From: Nageia nagi
Lineage: Eukaryota; Pinophyta
Assembly (NCBI GenBank): GCA_050084985.1
Contig: JBITNC010000001.1
Span: forward strand, 74,958,001-75,022,000
Reading direction: 5' to 3'
Length of the DNA stretch: 64,000 nt
The notes beneath the pieces were generated by a model, which made no database searches, was not told the DNA's origin, and saw nothing but the letters and a program-made list of their open reading frames with translations. A program made the position numbers and the translations under genes. Each line of letters begins with the position of its first letter. Within the stretch, counting starts at the first letter, position 1. Shown one piece after another: positions 23,581 to 34,037 of the stretch.

Positions 23581-24059
23581 TATTTTTCATCATTTTCATA
23601 TATATAAATGGTAATTTGTCAGTTCCATTAGGCCATCCTTTGGTATCCCATGCTCAACATCATAATTTGGCTCACTTTGATTGAGTTTGGGTGCCAAAAT
23701 ACCCATAAACCCTAAATTAGGTGTGTGAATGTGTCTACTTGATGCTTTTTAAATTGAATGGTTTTGAATATCTTGATAGACTGAATGCAAAGTGTGGAAC
23801 AATACGCAAGGCCCATAGGCATGCATGCAAAATATGAGATCTAGAAGAAGGTATGGACATCCATCAAAGAGTAGTGAAAATGGTTTTATCTTGAATATTA
23901 TGGTTGTGACTACCTTGATAGACATGTGTGGAAAATGTGAAACAATAACAAGACCCAATATTTATTTCACAAGATACATGATGTGATATTTATACTTGAT
24001 GCTTGTAAATCAAAATGTTGTGGTAGCAGTATTGTAAAGCATATTTGAATCAATTGAGA

Positions 24060-24631
24060 AATAATTGAAATTGTAGAGCATGTTTGAATAAATTGAGCAT
24101 AATTCATGATGTTTTGAAGATGTTATCATGTGAATAATGTATTTTATTGAAGTAAGACAACATAATATTTAAATTTTTGAGTTAAACATTTGATAAATAT
24201 TACAAGCATATTTTTTCCAATTATATCATTTTTGATTATGTGGTTTACTTAGATTTAAATTATATGGTGTATTTATATCATTTCATATCATATCATGCAC
24301 TTGGAAATTTCATATCAATGGTATAGTATCATGATATCATACCAATATGGTGTAATTAGATTATTTCATATCATATGTTGGTGCATTTGGATCATTTTAT
24401 ATCATATGGTGTACTTGTTATTTCATATCATATGTTACAATAGCATTATTTTAGATCAATATGATGTAATTATATCATTTCATATCATATGTTGATGTAA
24501 TTTAGATTTTTTTAATCATATATGGTGCATTTGATCATGAACAATATATGTTGGTGTAATTGGATCATTTTATATCATATGGTGCACTTCATCATGAACA
24601 TGCCTTTATCTCTCATCTCTATATATATATA
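24060..24631 (+). repeat. TCATATCATATGGTG repeats, second cluster
   Basis: It begins with AAATATTACAAGCATATTTT (~24195), shared with 57,3xx-57,6xx, then at least eight TTTCATATCATATGGTG-like units to 24600. It ends with CTCATCTCTATATATATAT, into which the solo copia LTR is inserted. The translated frames (for example 24295-24495) are only repeat translation. Confidence 0.65.
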
Positions 24632-25129
24632 TGAGAGAATTGAACTATAACATGAACAATCCTAATCTACCAAGATCACATGAAAGCTCTCAATTCACAT
24701 CTAACTATCATACAAAGCAATCTCACAAAGATAACACAAGATGTAAGTGATTCCTCCAACTAGGAGTACATCCACTAACTAGACCTCTCTTCTTAACAAA
24801 TATGAACTCTTACAATCCTTCTACTCTTTTCTCATAACCACTATCCTATAGCATAACTTTAATTCACAATTGGTGTGTAATCATAAAAAGGGAGCCTTCT
24901 ATTTATAGGCCAAAATCCCTCTTTGGATCACCCTTTTATCCAATGTACAAAAGCATGACATGCACATCCTTTTACCTAAGGGGCATGCTCATGACATGGA
25001 GTGTAGGACAACTTACATTATCATATTCACTTAAATACTTAAGGTATCAAATGATACCCTTAAGTATTAGTGAACTTACATAGAATATTATTACAAAACC
25101 TTTACAATAATGCATTATACATTCCAACA
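24632..25129 (-). mobile_element. Solo LTR of a Ty1/copia-type element
   Basis: On the minus strand it runs TGTTGGAATG...AATTCTCTCA, 498 bp, with the TGTTGGAA start common in plant copia LTRs. It has a TATA-box-like CCTATAAATAGAAGGC at ~24913-24898 and a near-perfect inverted repeat AATACTTAAGGTATCA/TGATACCCTTAAGTATT at ~25034-25068. The flanks are both (AT)n, and the sequence before and after rejoins to the CTATATATATAGTG form seen in the related copy near 23605-23620. No internal domain follows, so it is a recombined solo LTR. The exact target duplication is hidden in the AT run. Confidence 0.78.
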
Positions 25130-25640
25130 TATATATAGTGATTGGTCAACTCTATTGGGCCATCATTCAGAATTCCATAATTAGCATAATAATTGGGCTC
25201 ACTATGATTGAGCTTGAGTACCTTGGGTAACTAAAGATGGTGTAGCTTGGAATCATTCTTTCATTTGGAAGAATACTTCCAAGCTGTGCCTTATTTTTTA
25301 AAAATATGATAATTATGTTATGGTTTATAACCATTGCATACATCTATAATATGGTGGCTAACACCACCATCTTTAAAATATAATAAGGTGGTTAAAAAGC
25401 AGTTATAGCTTCCCACATTGGTTAATAGTATGGTGGTTTATAACCTCTTATGTACAACATTAGGAGGTAGTTTCGGGTGCCATATACTGGCAGTGAGGAT
25501 CACCGTAGAGAGGGGATTTTTGGTGGTAGGCTCATAGGTGACGGGTAGATAAATGCCAAAAAATATAATAGGTGGTAGTTTAAAACTACCTCCAAAAGCC
25601 TTTTTTGGCCTAGTGAAGTTTTATATAATGCTACACCAAT
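25130..25640 (+). repeat. Compound block downstream of PPR debris (left copy)
   Basis: Landmarks in order are GTCAACTCTATTGGGCCATC, TAACTAAAGATGGTGTAGCTTGG, GAAGAATACTTCCAAGC, several GGTGGTTATAACC-type short inverted repeats (25350-25450), ATATACTGGCAGTGAGGATC, and AACTACCTCCAAAAGCC with TTTTTTGGCC. The same order occurs on + at 58080-58500. Part occurs inverted at 40080-40290. No coding is recognised. It may be the 3' flank of a duplicated PPR gene or a separate repeat family. Confidence 0.65.
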
Positions 25641-26410
25641 TCATCTAGGCAATCAAAAATTGGGTGTTTATCAAAATTTGATTCCACAGCATGATAAGAA
25701 ATAAGTTATTAAATAAACAAAGAAAAAGGAATTACAAGAATATTTTCAATAATTTTTTATGATCTCTATAATAGCATAGCTTAAAGATATTTTCATATCA
25801 ATTATTGAGTCCCTAAAACCATTTAATTATGTAACCCTTGAATTAGATCTTGAAATTGAGTATGCTATTAATTTGGATTTTGATTTTGATTCTAACTTTG
25901 ATTTAGGGCTTTTTGATATGATGTATACCTTTTATTAAGATTAAGTACTTGATTTTGATTAATAGTTTGAGTATACACTTGATTTGGATTGAAAGCTTGT
26001 TGTATATACAATTTCCCTAATGATTAGTTTTATGCATTCACTTGTTATTGATTTGAAGATTGATTTTGTGTTTGTACTTAGTTAGGGTTTGATTGATACC
26101 TTTGGTTTGTATAGATTTTATTTTGATTGAGATTTTATTATGTATACACTTTTTGAGATTTTGAAGCTTGGTTTTGGTTTTGGTAATTTGGGATTGCTTG
26201 ATATGTGATACTTTAAGGATTTATTTGATGAGAGTTTATTTGTATGTTTTATTAGGATATTTGGTTATAAGTATTAGTTTTCCTAACTTTAAAAACTTAT
26301 TTTTTAATATTTATTTAGATATGTATAATTTAGCATTCTCAAGGTTTTGAGAGCTCAATTCACCCCTTTCCCTTGTGTAATATTTTAACTATGTGTAACT
26401 TATAGATTCT
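25641..26410. other. Flank of element D with degenerate TTGATTTGGATT repeats
   Basis: From ~25850 to 26200 the + strand is a loose run of TTTGATTTTGATT-like units. On minus this encodes a Gln/Asn-rich peptide in one frame (NQNQ, NPNQVYTQTINQNQ), reminiscent of gag linkers, but no domain follows. No gene is called. Confidence 0.4.
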
Positions 26411-27693
26411 TGTATACTCATACATATTTTGGAGCAATAAGAATATTTTTATATGGGTATGATTTATTTTGATTCTTTACTTCCTACAATAATGATAATA
26501 CTAAAGTCAATTTTAAATATTTCCTATAATGTTTAATTCCAATGAAGATCCAGTAGTAATGGAATAGATAAAGTTTACCAAAATAGTGGCAAAATGGAAT
26601 AAAAGTCATACTTACCCATTTTTTGAGTATTTTACATAACATTTTATTTTGGTAGAGATCCAACAGTGCAAAGTAGGATGAATTCCACCAGAATAATGGA
26701 TAAATCAAAAATCTTCAATTTTCTTCATCATAAGTCTTATTGATGGTAGTTAACCTTATATTGTGATGCATCATAGCCAGGTTAACCATATGAAGTCTTC
26801 CTATTTTTAAGATTTGAATTCCGACCAATCTAGTTCAAAGTATGTTAAAATAATTCCACTAGAATAATGTTAATTCCTTTGTATTTGATTTTGTATAAAT
26901 TTAGATACATGTAAATACTATTGGATTCTTGGCAAAGTCCTTTTCAAAAGATGATTGCAATTCTCAAATCCAAGTTTTCAAGTGTTGATCAACCTAGAGG
27001 GTGTTAATGCATGTGAAAGAATTATTTTGATCTTTTAATGTTTAAAGATAAGTTGTTTATCTATCATTAGATAATCAAATCTGATATTTTATAAATATCC
27101 TATTAGTTATAGATATTTTTTCATTTTTCAATAGTTTGTTAGAAGTTAATTAGAATATTCTCTTGAAAGAAAAGCTATATGTAAGATAGGGGTCAGATAT
27201 AGTAGATATTTCCCCTATTTTATACTTACACCATTGATTATGATATGCAATTTAAGCTTCTTGATCTCTTAGCCATGATTTATCTTGCATTGTTATTAAA
27301 TTGTTGTGTAACTTGTTTGTTTGCAATTCAAGGATTATGAAAGTTTATCAATGGTTAATATGTATCTATAAAGTGCTTTGTAGAACATAGTTACTTGGAA
27401 TGTCATATTTTATTAGTGGTTGTAAAATCAAACTATCTAATTAGCTTGGATTTTGCTTTAATGAATGCTTCAATTGATTCAATTATTTATTTTACTTATT
27501 TGCAACCCACTATGCTAGCATTTTAAGTTTATTTTAGCTCTTCAAGTTATTTTTGCACTTTACCTTTTGGTAAATTCCAATCCAATCCAGATAAGGACTT
27601 AATTTCTCTAGAGATTGACTTTTAGTTTTAAATGTCATTCATTAGAATTATGATTGTGGCTTAAATACATGAGTGTGTGTATAAATTACCACA
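26411..27693 (+). repeat. 5' LTR of element D
   Basis: It starts TGTATACTCATACATATTTT and shares a collinear series with 37899-39213, such as GGGTATGATTTATTTTGATT, ATCCTATTAGTTATAGATATTT and CACTTTACCTTTTGGTAAAT. The end is taken at ...AAATTACCACA, the last clearly shared block. A few more weakly similar bases follow up to ~27730. A PBS candidate, TGGTGGGATGATTTC, is at 27732. Confidence 0.85.
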
Positions 27694-27879
27694 TCTCATT
27701 CAATAATATTATAATTTTTTTTTTAAATTCCTGGTGGGATGATTTCTTGCCCTATTTTAAATTGTGCATGATTATCAAATCATGATGGCAACTCTACTTG
27801 GTTGAAAAATATTTTTATCTCTAAAAATATTTTACTAAGAAAAGTATTTAATTTTTGCTTCCTCAATTTTTGTTGATTT

Positions 27880-28760
27880 CAAATGATTATAGATCAAAAG
27901 CTAAGAAAGAAAAAGAATTCCCTAGTGTTGAAAAGTTAGAAAGATCTATAGAATCCTCACTCAAAAAATTCAAATCTACTTCAGATCTTATTCATATTTT
28001 AAACCCCATTGTGTAGAAATTACCTTTTACTTGGAATAATATTTTTAATTTGCTTGTTCAAATGGCTTAGCCACCTCGACCTCTTATTTTTCCATCCTAG
28101 AATGCTTTTGGTGCTCTTCAAGTTCAAAATCTTCATGAAATCTTGATGCAATTTACTAAAGCTTTACAAAATTAGGATGACTACGGGAAGGCTACTTATG
28201 AGAATTGCCAAGATATTTTCAATATTTCCAAGCAACACAATATCATTCATAAATATGTTATGCTCAGGTTTCTTGTCATGTCCTTCCCTGGCAAAGTATT
28301 GGATTGGTATAGAACTCTACCAAGTAATTTTATCTCTACATGGGCTCAACTAGATGAAGCACTCATTCTTGAATTCAATGAGATTGAATATCCTTATCAT
28401 TTGTTATCACAATTTAATGTCATCTAAAGGCATAGTCAAGAAAACACATCTAACTTTAACTTAAGATTTGCTAAATCTTGGAATAGAGTGCCTATATCTA
28501 TAAGGCCACATCCTTCAATGGCTTTGATAATTTACCTTAGAGTGTTCACCTCATATCTAGCCTTAAAAATCTAGATGACAAGAATCCAACATTTTTCAAA
28601 TATATACAAAAGTGCTCTACAAGAAGAAGCATATCTTATTTCTATAGGAAAGCTTCCTACTAGGCCATTTACATCCATCTTATATGTGATCACAACTCCT
28701 ATGCAACCTTTAGTACATATTTATCCTACACCTTTTGTAGTCAAAACTCCTTATTTACCT
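27880..28760 (+). pseudogene. gag of element D
   Basis: A Lys/Glu-rich N-terminal piece (SKAKKEKEF...) is followed by the capsid region: LHEILMQFTKALQN, then VMSFPGKVLDWYRTLPSNFI (near 28275-28330), TWAQLDEALILEFNEIEYP and NFNLRFAKSWNRVP. F-x-G-x-A-x-DWY-x-xLP followed by W-x-xL-x-x-x-F is the retrotransposon gag signature. Stops interrupt at ~28035, 28070, 28174 and 28424. The final open piece (28575-28763) continues the same frame into a Pro-rich tail. Confidence 0.82.
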
Positions 28761-29760
28761 TAGTTGTAACTTTTGGCACCACAAACTCATCTTGCACTAC
28801 CTGCACCACAACCTTAGCTTGCTTTACCTATGTAGTTCCATAGTTAGCACTGCTTGCACCTACTTTGAGTAGTAATGTACAACAAGAAAATGCAAATCAA
28901 ATAAATATTTTTGAACTAGAAGCTCTAGTGAGAACCTTGATAAATCATAGGATATTTTATCATAGGGAAAATCAAATGCATGACTATTATGATTAGAGAA
29001 ATTATGGAGACCAATAGAGGAGGTACCCCTATCCTATAAAAAATCAATAACAACAATGGGATCCACTAAGGATAGAAAAGGTATATATGTCTCCTGAATA
29101 AAATATTATTCCTTGAAATCAAGATTGGTGTAAAGCTTACAATGATCCACTTGTATAAAGTTCATGTCCAATTTTTTAACATCAAACTAAGTTGGCAGCA
29201 AATGATGGAGTAAGTCTAGACTATTATGTTGAAGATGGAGCATTTGAGGTGAACTTCATGATTTTTATAGAAAATACAAATCAAGCTATTGAAGTAAAGT
29301 CTATAGTAAGATAATTTCATCCTTAGAATAATATTCAAGCTCATCTGGCTAATCTTGTTCAATCCACATCTACATCTATTTCTAAGCTATCATCAAAAAG
29401 GCCCATAGGTGAATCTATGGCTACTGATAAAATAACATTGAAAAAATAAATTTTGGGAAAATAAGTCACTTATCCTTCTACTTCTCTAGAGGATAAATAA
29501 ATAGAGAAAGTAGCCAAAATATTAAAATTCTTATCCTTTACAAGGGCCCAAAGAGAATAAGCTACTCAATCCTATAAGAAAAAATATCCAAAAAAGAGTT
29601 CTTTTTGCATAGCTCTATATAATATAGTGTATGAACTAAAGAGAATTCCATCAAGAGTATCACGTTTTGATGCATTGTGTATTCTTGGACAAATTGAGTT
29701 TCTTAGGTGGTACTATTAATCCTAAATAAAGGAGATGAAAACTAGAATTATAGTCTGGAT
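28761..29760 (+). pseudogene. gag-protease linker of element D
   Basis: Decayed coding sequence continues from gag. It has a Pro/Ala-rich stretch and then a possible zinc-knuckle remnant (WCKAYNDP...SCPIF-x-HQTKLA near 29128-29200), followed by Lys/Ser-rich sequence and FCIALYNIVYELKRIPSRVS (~29610). The family is known only from context; no domain is certain. Confidence 0.5.
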
Positions 29761-30200
29761 GCAATTACTAAATTACCATGGGAAAGAATATATCATCTCC
29801 ATTCTATATCACCCTTGAATTAAAATGGTCATATTGTTCATAATTGTATGATAGATTTAGGGTGTGTTAAATGAAAGTAATACCTAAAAATGTGTATGAT
29901 TTCATTGGCTTTACTTACATTAGAGATTACTCTAGAGTGCTTCAATTGGATGACATAAATTTTAAAACCTTAGATGTAGTAAAGGATGTCCTAATGAAGC
30001 TACATAGATGTCTGAGAGTTTTAGTTATCCAATATATCATAATTGTTGATCTTCCTCTAATATTTGGTTTATGTTTATCAAGAGAATTTACTTTAAAATA
30101 AGGAGGGTATTTAACTATGGATTATACCCATATGTCAATTCCTTAGAAAAATAAAATTCTCAATGTTGTAAATGAGCCTACAACAGGTTTTCTTACTAAA
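29761..30200 (+). pseudogene. Aspartic protease of element D
   Basis: It reads ISSPFYITLELK, a CMIDLG-like active-site region (in a shifted frame near 29845), then in 29871-30101 KVIPKNVYDFIGFTYIRDYS, RVLQLDDINFKTLDVVKDV and IIIVDLPLIFGLCLSREF. D-L-G with a following MP-x-x-V-x-x-x-LGL pattern is the Athila-like form of the plant retrotransposon protease, unlike the D-E-G of B and C. A frameshift separates the active site from the rest. Confidence 0.68.
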
Positions 30201-30382
30201 AAACTACCTCGAATCAACATGGTAGATGAGCATGCTATAATGAAAAATGTTGTTGAAGAAGAATTAGACTTAGTTGATTTAGTTTTTAAATTAATAATTA
30301 ATAAATTAAAAGTAATGGTATAGGAAACTATGTCATTATTAAAGATATTATAGAATTTCTACCCCTAACAATTCAAGAACTA

Positions 30383-30750
30383 AGGGAAAAGGAACTATGG
30401 CACATGCATTTTAATGGTGCAAAGTCAAAGAATGGAGTTGGAGTTGGGGTAATTTTGTACCAAGAGATACTCTTACAAGCTCACATGGATTTGTACCAAT
30501 AATGTTCTAGATTACAAGGCCCTATGCTTATAGCTTAAACAAGTAATAAAATTAAAGATTAAATGTTTTATAATTTTTGGTGATTTTGAATTGGTTATCA
30601 ATCAAGTGACTAATAAATGTTCTGAAAAACATCATTATCTAAAAAATTATAGAAAGAGACTATGGGACCTACTAGAGAGATTTTACGCTTTTAATCTTAC
30701 TATAATCTCTAGAGATCATAATAATGAAGTTGATGCTCTGGCCTAGAAGG
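30383..30750 (+). pseudogene. Extra RNase H (aRNH-type) domain placed before RT in element D
   Basis: It reads ELWHMHFNGAKSKNGVGVGV, the RNase H first strand with D replaced by N in FNGA. After a frame change it continues NNVLDYKALCL, IIFGDFELVINQVTN, KHHYLKNYRKRLWDLLERF and ISRDHNNEVDALA. These match the full RNase H fold pattern TNNxAEYEALxxGL...GDSxLVxxQ...R-x-x-N-x-x-ADALA. A second, RT-linked RNase H is present downstream (31985-32490), so this is the additional domain. In the canonical Tat layout it follows the RT-linked RNase H, as in element B; here it lies between protease and RT. Confidence 0.8.
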
Positions 30751-31269
30751 GATCAAATTATTGGTTGAAAATGAAAGGTATTTAGTTGATCTTTATTCTT
30801 GTTAGTGACTATTTTTGGTAGGTTTTTACTAGTGATGAAGACATTAACTCATTCTTGGCTACTCAAATGTTATGCTCTAATAACTAAGAGTCACTAGTTG
30901 AAGTATTTATATAGGAAGATATTGTACAGTTGAAAAATAATACCTTACCCAAAGGTGTTATTGCTTTTGAAGACCTTTTTAACAAAGATGATCAAATAAA
31001 AAAGGGAACAATTTTAGCTTCTCCTAATAATTTTATGAAGTTAGAAATAGCTCCCAATAAGATTATTAAGGTTGGTATAAGGAATATTTCCAAATATATT
31101 TAAGAGATGGCTAAAATCATGAAGGAATTTGATGGATTCATGGCATGGTCTTATGAAAATTTGAAGGTGTACAAAAAATATATGATTCAACACACCATGG
31201 AATTGGTAGAAGGAGCAAATACTTTTTGAAAAAAGTAGAGACTACTAAATCCAAATATTGAAGTTGTTA
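30751..31269 (+). other. Linker between aRNH and RT in element D
   Basis: Decayed polyprotein sequence with pieces such as AFEDLFNKDDQIKKGTI-like and MKEFDGFMAWSYENLKVY (~31117-31175). The latter resembles the F-x-x-FAWSYEDMP-x-x-x segment that normally sits just upstream of plant gypsy RT, where a D-A-W-SY motif is common. Confidence 0.55.
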
Positions 31270-31860
31270 TGCAATAAGAAATTCAATAGTTATTTCAGGC
31301 AAGGATAATTTATCCTAGTAAACATTCTACTTGGGTGGAAAATTCGATGCCAGTCAAAAAGAAAAATGAGAACATCAAGCTATGTGTAGATTTTTGAATC
31401 AAAATAGAACCTCACTAAAATATAATTATCCATTTCCACCTATGGAATAGATATTACACATATTTGTAGGATCAAAAAAAAAATTCTTTGATAGTTTCTC
31501 TAGATATAACCAAATTTGGGTGAAAGATAAGGACTATTATAAGACTGCATTCACCACAAAAAGGAGGATGTTTTTTTTCAATGGATGCCCTTTATCTTAT
31601 CTAATGTTGGAGCTACTTTTTAATTAGCAATGGATCATGCATTTGGTGAAATAATTAATAAATTTATTTTATTTTATTTGGATTATATTACTATATTTTC
31701 ACATAAAAAGAAATATCACTTGCAGCATCTCTAGTAGACTTTCTTAACATATCAAGAGTTTGGAATATCTTTGAATTTGAAGAAGTTTATTTTTGTTATA
31801 GATCAATGGAACTTGTTGGGGCATGTGATTTCCAAATATAGATCTCTATTAATCTAAAAA
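31270..31860 (+). pseudogene. Reverse transcriptase of element D
   Basis: Palm and fingers are readable: ARIIYPSKHSTWVENSMPVK, KKNENIKLCVDF, YNYPFPPME, then SRYNQIWVKDKDYYKTAFTT, RRMFFFNGCP and a frame-shifted FILFYLDYITIFSHKK, where the YxDD motif has decayed to YLDY. The catalytic second Asp is therefore lost. The region ends with LGH-like sequence near 31820. RT-linked RNase H follows directly, as expected. Confidence 0.86.
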
Positions 31861-31984
31861 GAGTTGAAGCCATATCCAAGCTCACTATTCTATCAAATAT
31901 AAAGAAGATGCAAACTTTTTGGGATAAATTAATTTTGTGAGGATATTTATTCAAGATTTCACTAGAATCACCTGACGAATTACA

Positions 31985-32490
31985 AGATTGTTAAAGGATA
32001 AGGTTCATTTCAAGTGTAAACAATAAATAATTATGGCATTTGAACAAATTAAATTAGCCATTTTATCTCCTCTAATTTTAAAAAATTTCAATTTTTCATA
32101 GGAATTCATCTTATATGCATATGAAGTTGAAAAGAGTATAATAGGAGTTTTAACCCAAAAGGAAGATAACCATGATGAACACCCCATATATTTATTTAGT
32201 TAAACACTGCATAATGTTGAAAAAATATATGGATTTATTAAAAACCAAGTGTTTAAACTTATGAAATCTCTCAATAAGTTTAAGCATTATGTTTCTCATA
32301 ACAAAATTTTAGTGATTATAATTCACCTAGATGTCAGAGGCTATATTTTACAAGGTAAGATGGACCAAGGTATATCTAGATGGATCATCAAAATTTTGAA
32401 ATATGATGTAGAGATATGACCTACCAATGTAATCAAAGGAAGATCTCTCTATAAACAATTGGTTGTGGATCTAAATTCAAAATAGATCAT
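31985..32490 (+). pseudogene. RT-linked RNase H of element D
   Basis: It reads FKCKQ-x-IIMAFEQIKLAIL, SPLILKNFNFS-x-EFILYAYE, KSIIGVLTQKEDNHDEHPIY, LHNVEKIYGFIKNQVFKLMK, KFKHYVSHNKILVI, GYILQGKMDQGISRWIIKIL and KYDVEI-x-PTNVIKGRSL. This is the classical gypsy RNase H with the connection domain (Y-x-x-x-x-K-x-x-L/A...GR-x-x-RW...YD-x-E-x-x-P...KGQ). Few stops interrupt it. It sits between RT and integrase. Confidence 0.85.
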
Positions 32491-33775
32491 GATTATTGAA
32501 GATGAAATTCAAGATGTTGAATTGTCAAAAGAATCACAAAGTTGGATAATACAATTATGTACATATTTTAAAAGTGGTAAGTTGTTATTTGAACTTAATG
32601 CTTCCCAAAGGAAAAGGTTGAGATTGAAAACACTCAACTATTATTTGATTCATCATGTTTTGTATAGAAAAAATCATGATGGAATGTTGTTAAGATGCTT
32701 ATACTGAAAAAAAATTATTGAAGTTCTAAAAGAATTCCATTCTAGTTTTTTTGAAGGGAATTATTTTGGATATACCACTATAGATAAAATCTTATAGATA
32801 AGCTACTATTGGTTGTAAATCTATATTGATTCCTTTTCGATAGAAAAAGAGTGTGATAAGTGTCATTGATTTTTGGGGAGAAGAAGAATGGAAGCAATGC
32901 CATTCCATCTCATTACTGCTGAAGAACCATTCCAACAATGGGGCCTATATTTCATTGGTATGATTAATCTAAGGTCATCATAAGGGAATAGGTTCATTTT
33001 GATAACCACATATTACTTCAATAGGTGGGCTAAATTCTCTACAATGAAATACCAAGATTAGGATACTATTATCATTGTTATGGAAAAATCATTACCATAT
33101 TTGTTATTCCTTCAACTATGATAATGGTCCAACATTTTTAGGACTTGAGTCTTAGAGTTTGCACTTAAATATGGCATATATTAGAATATCTCTTCAAATT
33201 ATTACCCTCAAGGTAATGCATTAGATGAATCTACAAACAACAATATGTTAAGGATATTGAAGAGAACATTGGATGACAATTAGAAAAATTGGGATAAAAA
33301 GCTTGATCTTACACTCTAAGCAGATAGAATCACATACAAGTCTTCAATAAAATCCTTCCCTTATGTTTTGGTATATGTAAAAAGAGTAATATTACCATCT
33401 TATATCAAGTTACCTACCTTGCAATTGCTCCACCATTATGAAATAAATGATTCAAACCTATTACAAGTAAGAATGTTTAGTTTGATGTATTTGTATGAAC
33501 TCTAGTAAAATTCATATAAGGAGATTTATAAAAGAAATAATGTTGTTAAAAAATGGTTCAAGAATAAATATGCTTCATATATTTGTTTTAATCTTGGTGA
33601 CCTAGTTCTCAAATGGGATGAGGATAGAGCTAAGCCTGGATGCCATTGGAAGTTTTATTCATTATGGTTTGGATCATATATCATTGCTTAGAAATTTAGA
33701 ATAATGCATTTGAATTGGAGGGAATGGATGGCTAGATCCTTTCAATTACAATCAATAAACAACATTTAAAGTTTA
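32489..33775 (+). pseudogene. Integrase of element D
   Basis: 32489-32707 is the N-terminal extension (DVELSKESQSWIIQLCTYFK, LNYYLIHHVLYRKNHDGMLL). The zinc-binding part follows (FHSSFFEGNYFGYTTIDKIL, CDKCH), then FQQWGLYFIGMI, where catalytic Asp of W-G-x-D-F-I-G is Tyr, so the active site is lost. After it come YYPQGNALDESTNNN (third acidic residue region), YKSSIKSFPYVLVY and the C-terminal FNLGDLVLKWDEDRAKPG and KFYSLWFGSYIIA. Coverage of the whole protein is good but stops are frequent. Confidence 0.86.
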
Positions 33776-34037
33776 ATACTATTGTATTAACATGTAAGTT
33801 TTGTATTGTATGTATATATTTATTTTATTACCATGTACATTTTCCAAAGTGCATCTTTTTGCATTTATTAGGAGTAAATAGGGTAGATATGTATATTATT
33901 TACTTTACCCCCCCATTTGAAATTCATTGCCTTAGTAATTTCTTCATATGCAATTTTCAAGCTACCTGAAGCCGTAGGGTTTGTAAATTTTTAGACTTCG
34001 AGTTCTTTCCAATAGCAGTTCTTTATTCAATCTTGTT

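Larger units (their letters stand above)
22330..24060 (+). pseudogene. PPR pseudogene debris with amplified segments
   Basis: Fragments of a plant PLS-type pentatricopeptide repeat protein (organellar RNA-binding family) are readable in shifting + frames. They are FNFTTKIPINPELG (~22490-22535, E-motif-like), HVEE, DLFDKMHDENI (~22815-22845), NFDKIHDIN (~22945), AKCGTIRKAH (~23788-23815), DLEEGMDIHQRVV (~23840-23875) and NGFILNIMVVTTLIDMCGKC (~23878-23940). The expected motifs are LFDKMxxRDVVSWNAMI and G-x-x-IHxxVVxxGF...LIDMYAKCG. The order is not that of an intact gene: E-motif pieces come first and repeat units recur every ~110 or ~130 bp. It was therefore rearranged by tandem duplication. 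It matches, inverted, the region 40.3-43.3 kb. Confidence 0.72.

Noticed and set aside
22515-23715. AAACCCTAAA stretches resembling the plant telomere repeat
   Set aside because: Each occurrence is a single unit inside the ~109-bp E-motif repeat (CCATAAACCCTAAAT). There is no (CCCTAAA)n run, so it is not an interstitial telomere.
31270-33775. Possible endogenous pararetrovirus because an RT is followed by RNase H
   Set aside because: An integrase with the gypsy zinc-binding and GDLV-type C-terminus follows, and paired LTRs enclose the region. There is no movement protein or viral coat domain.
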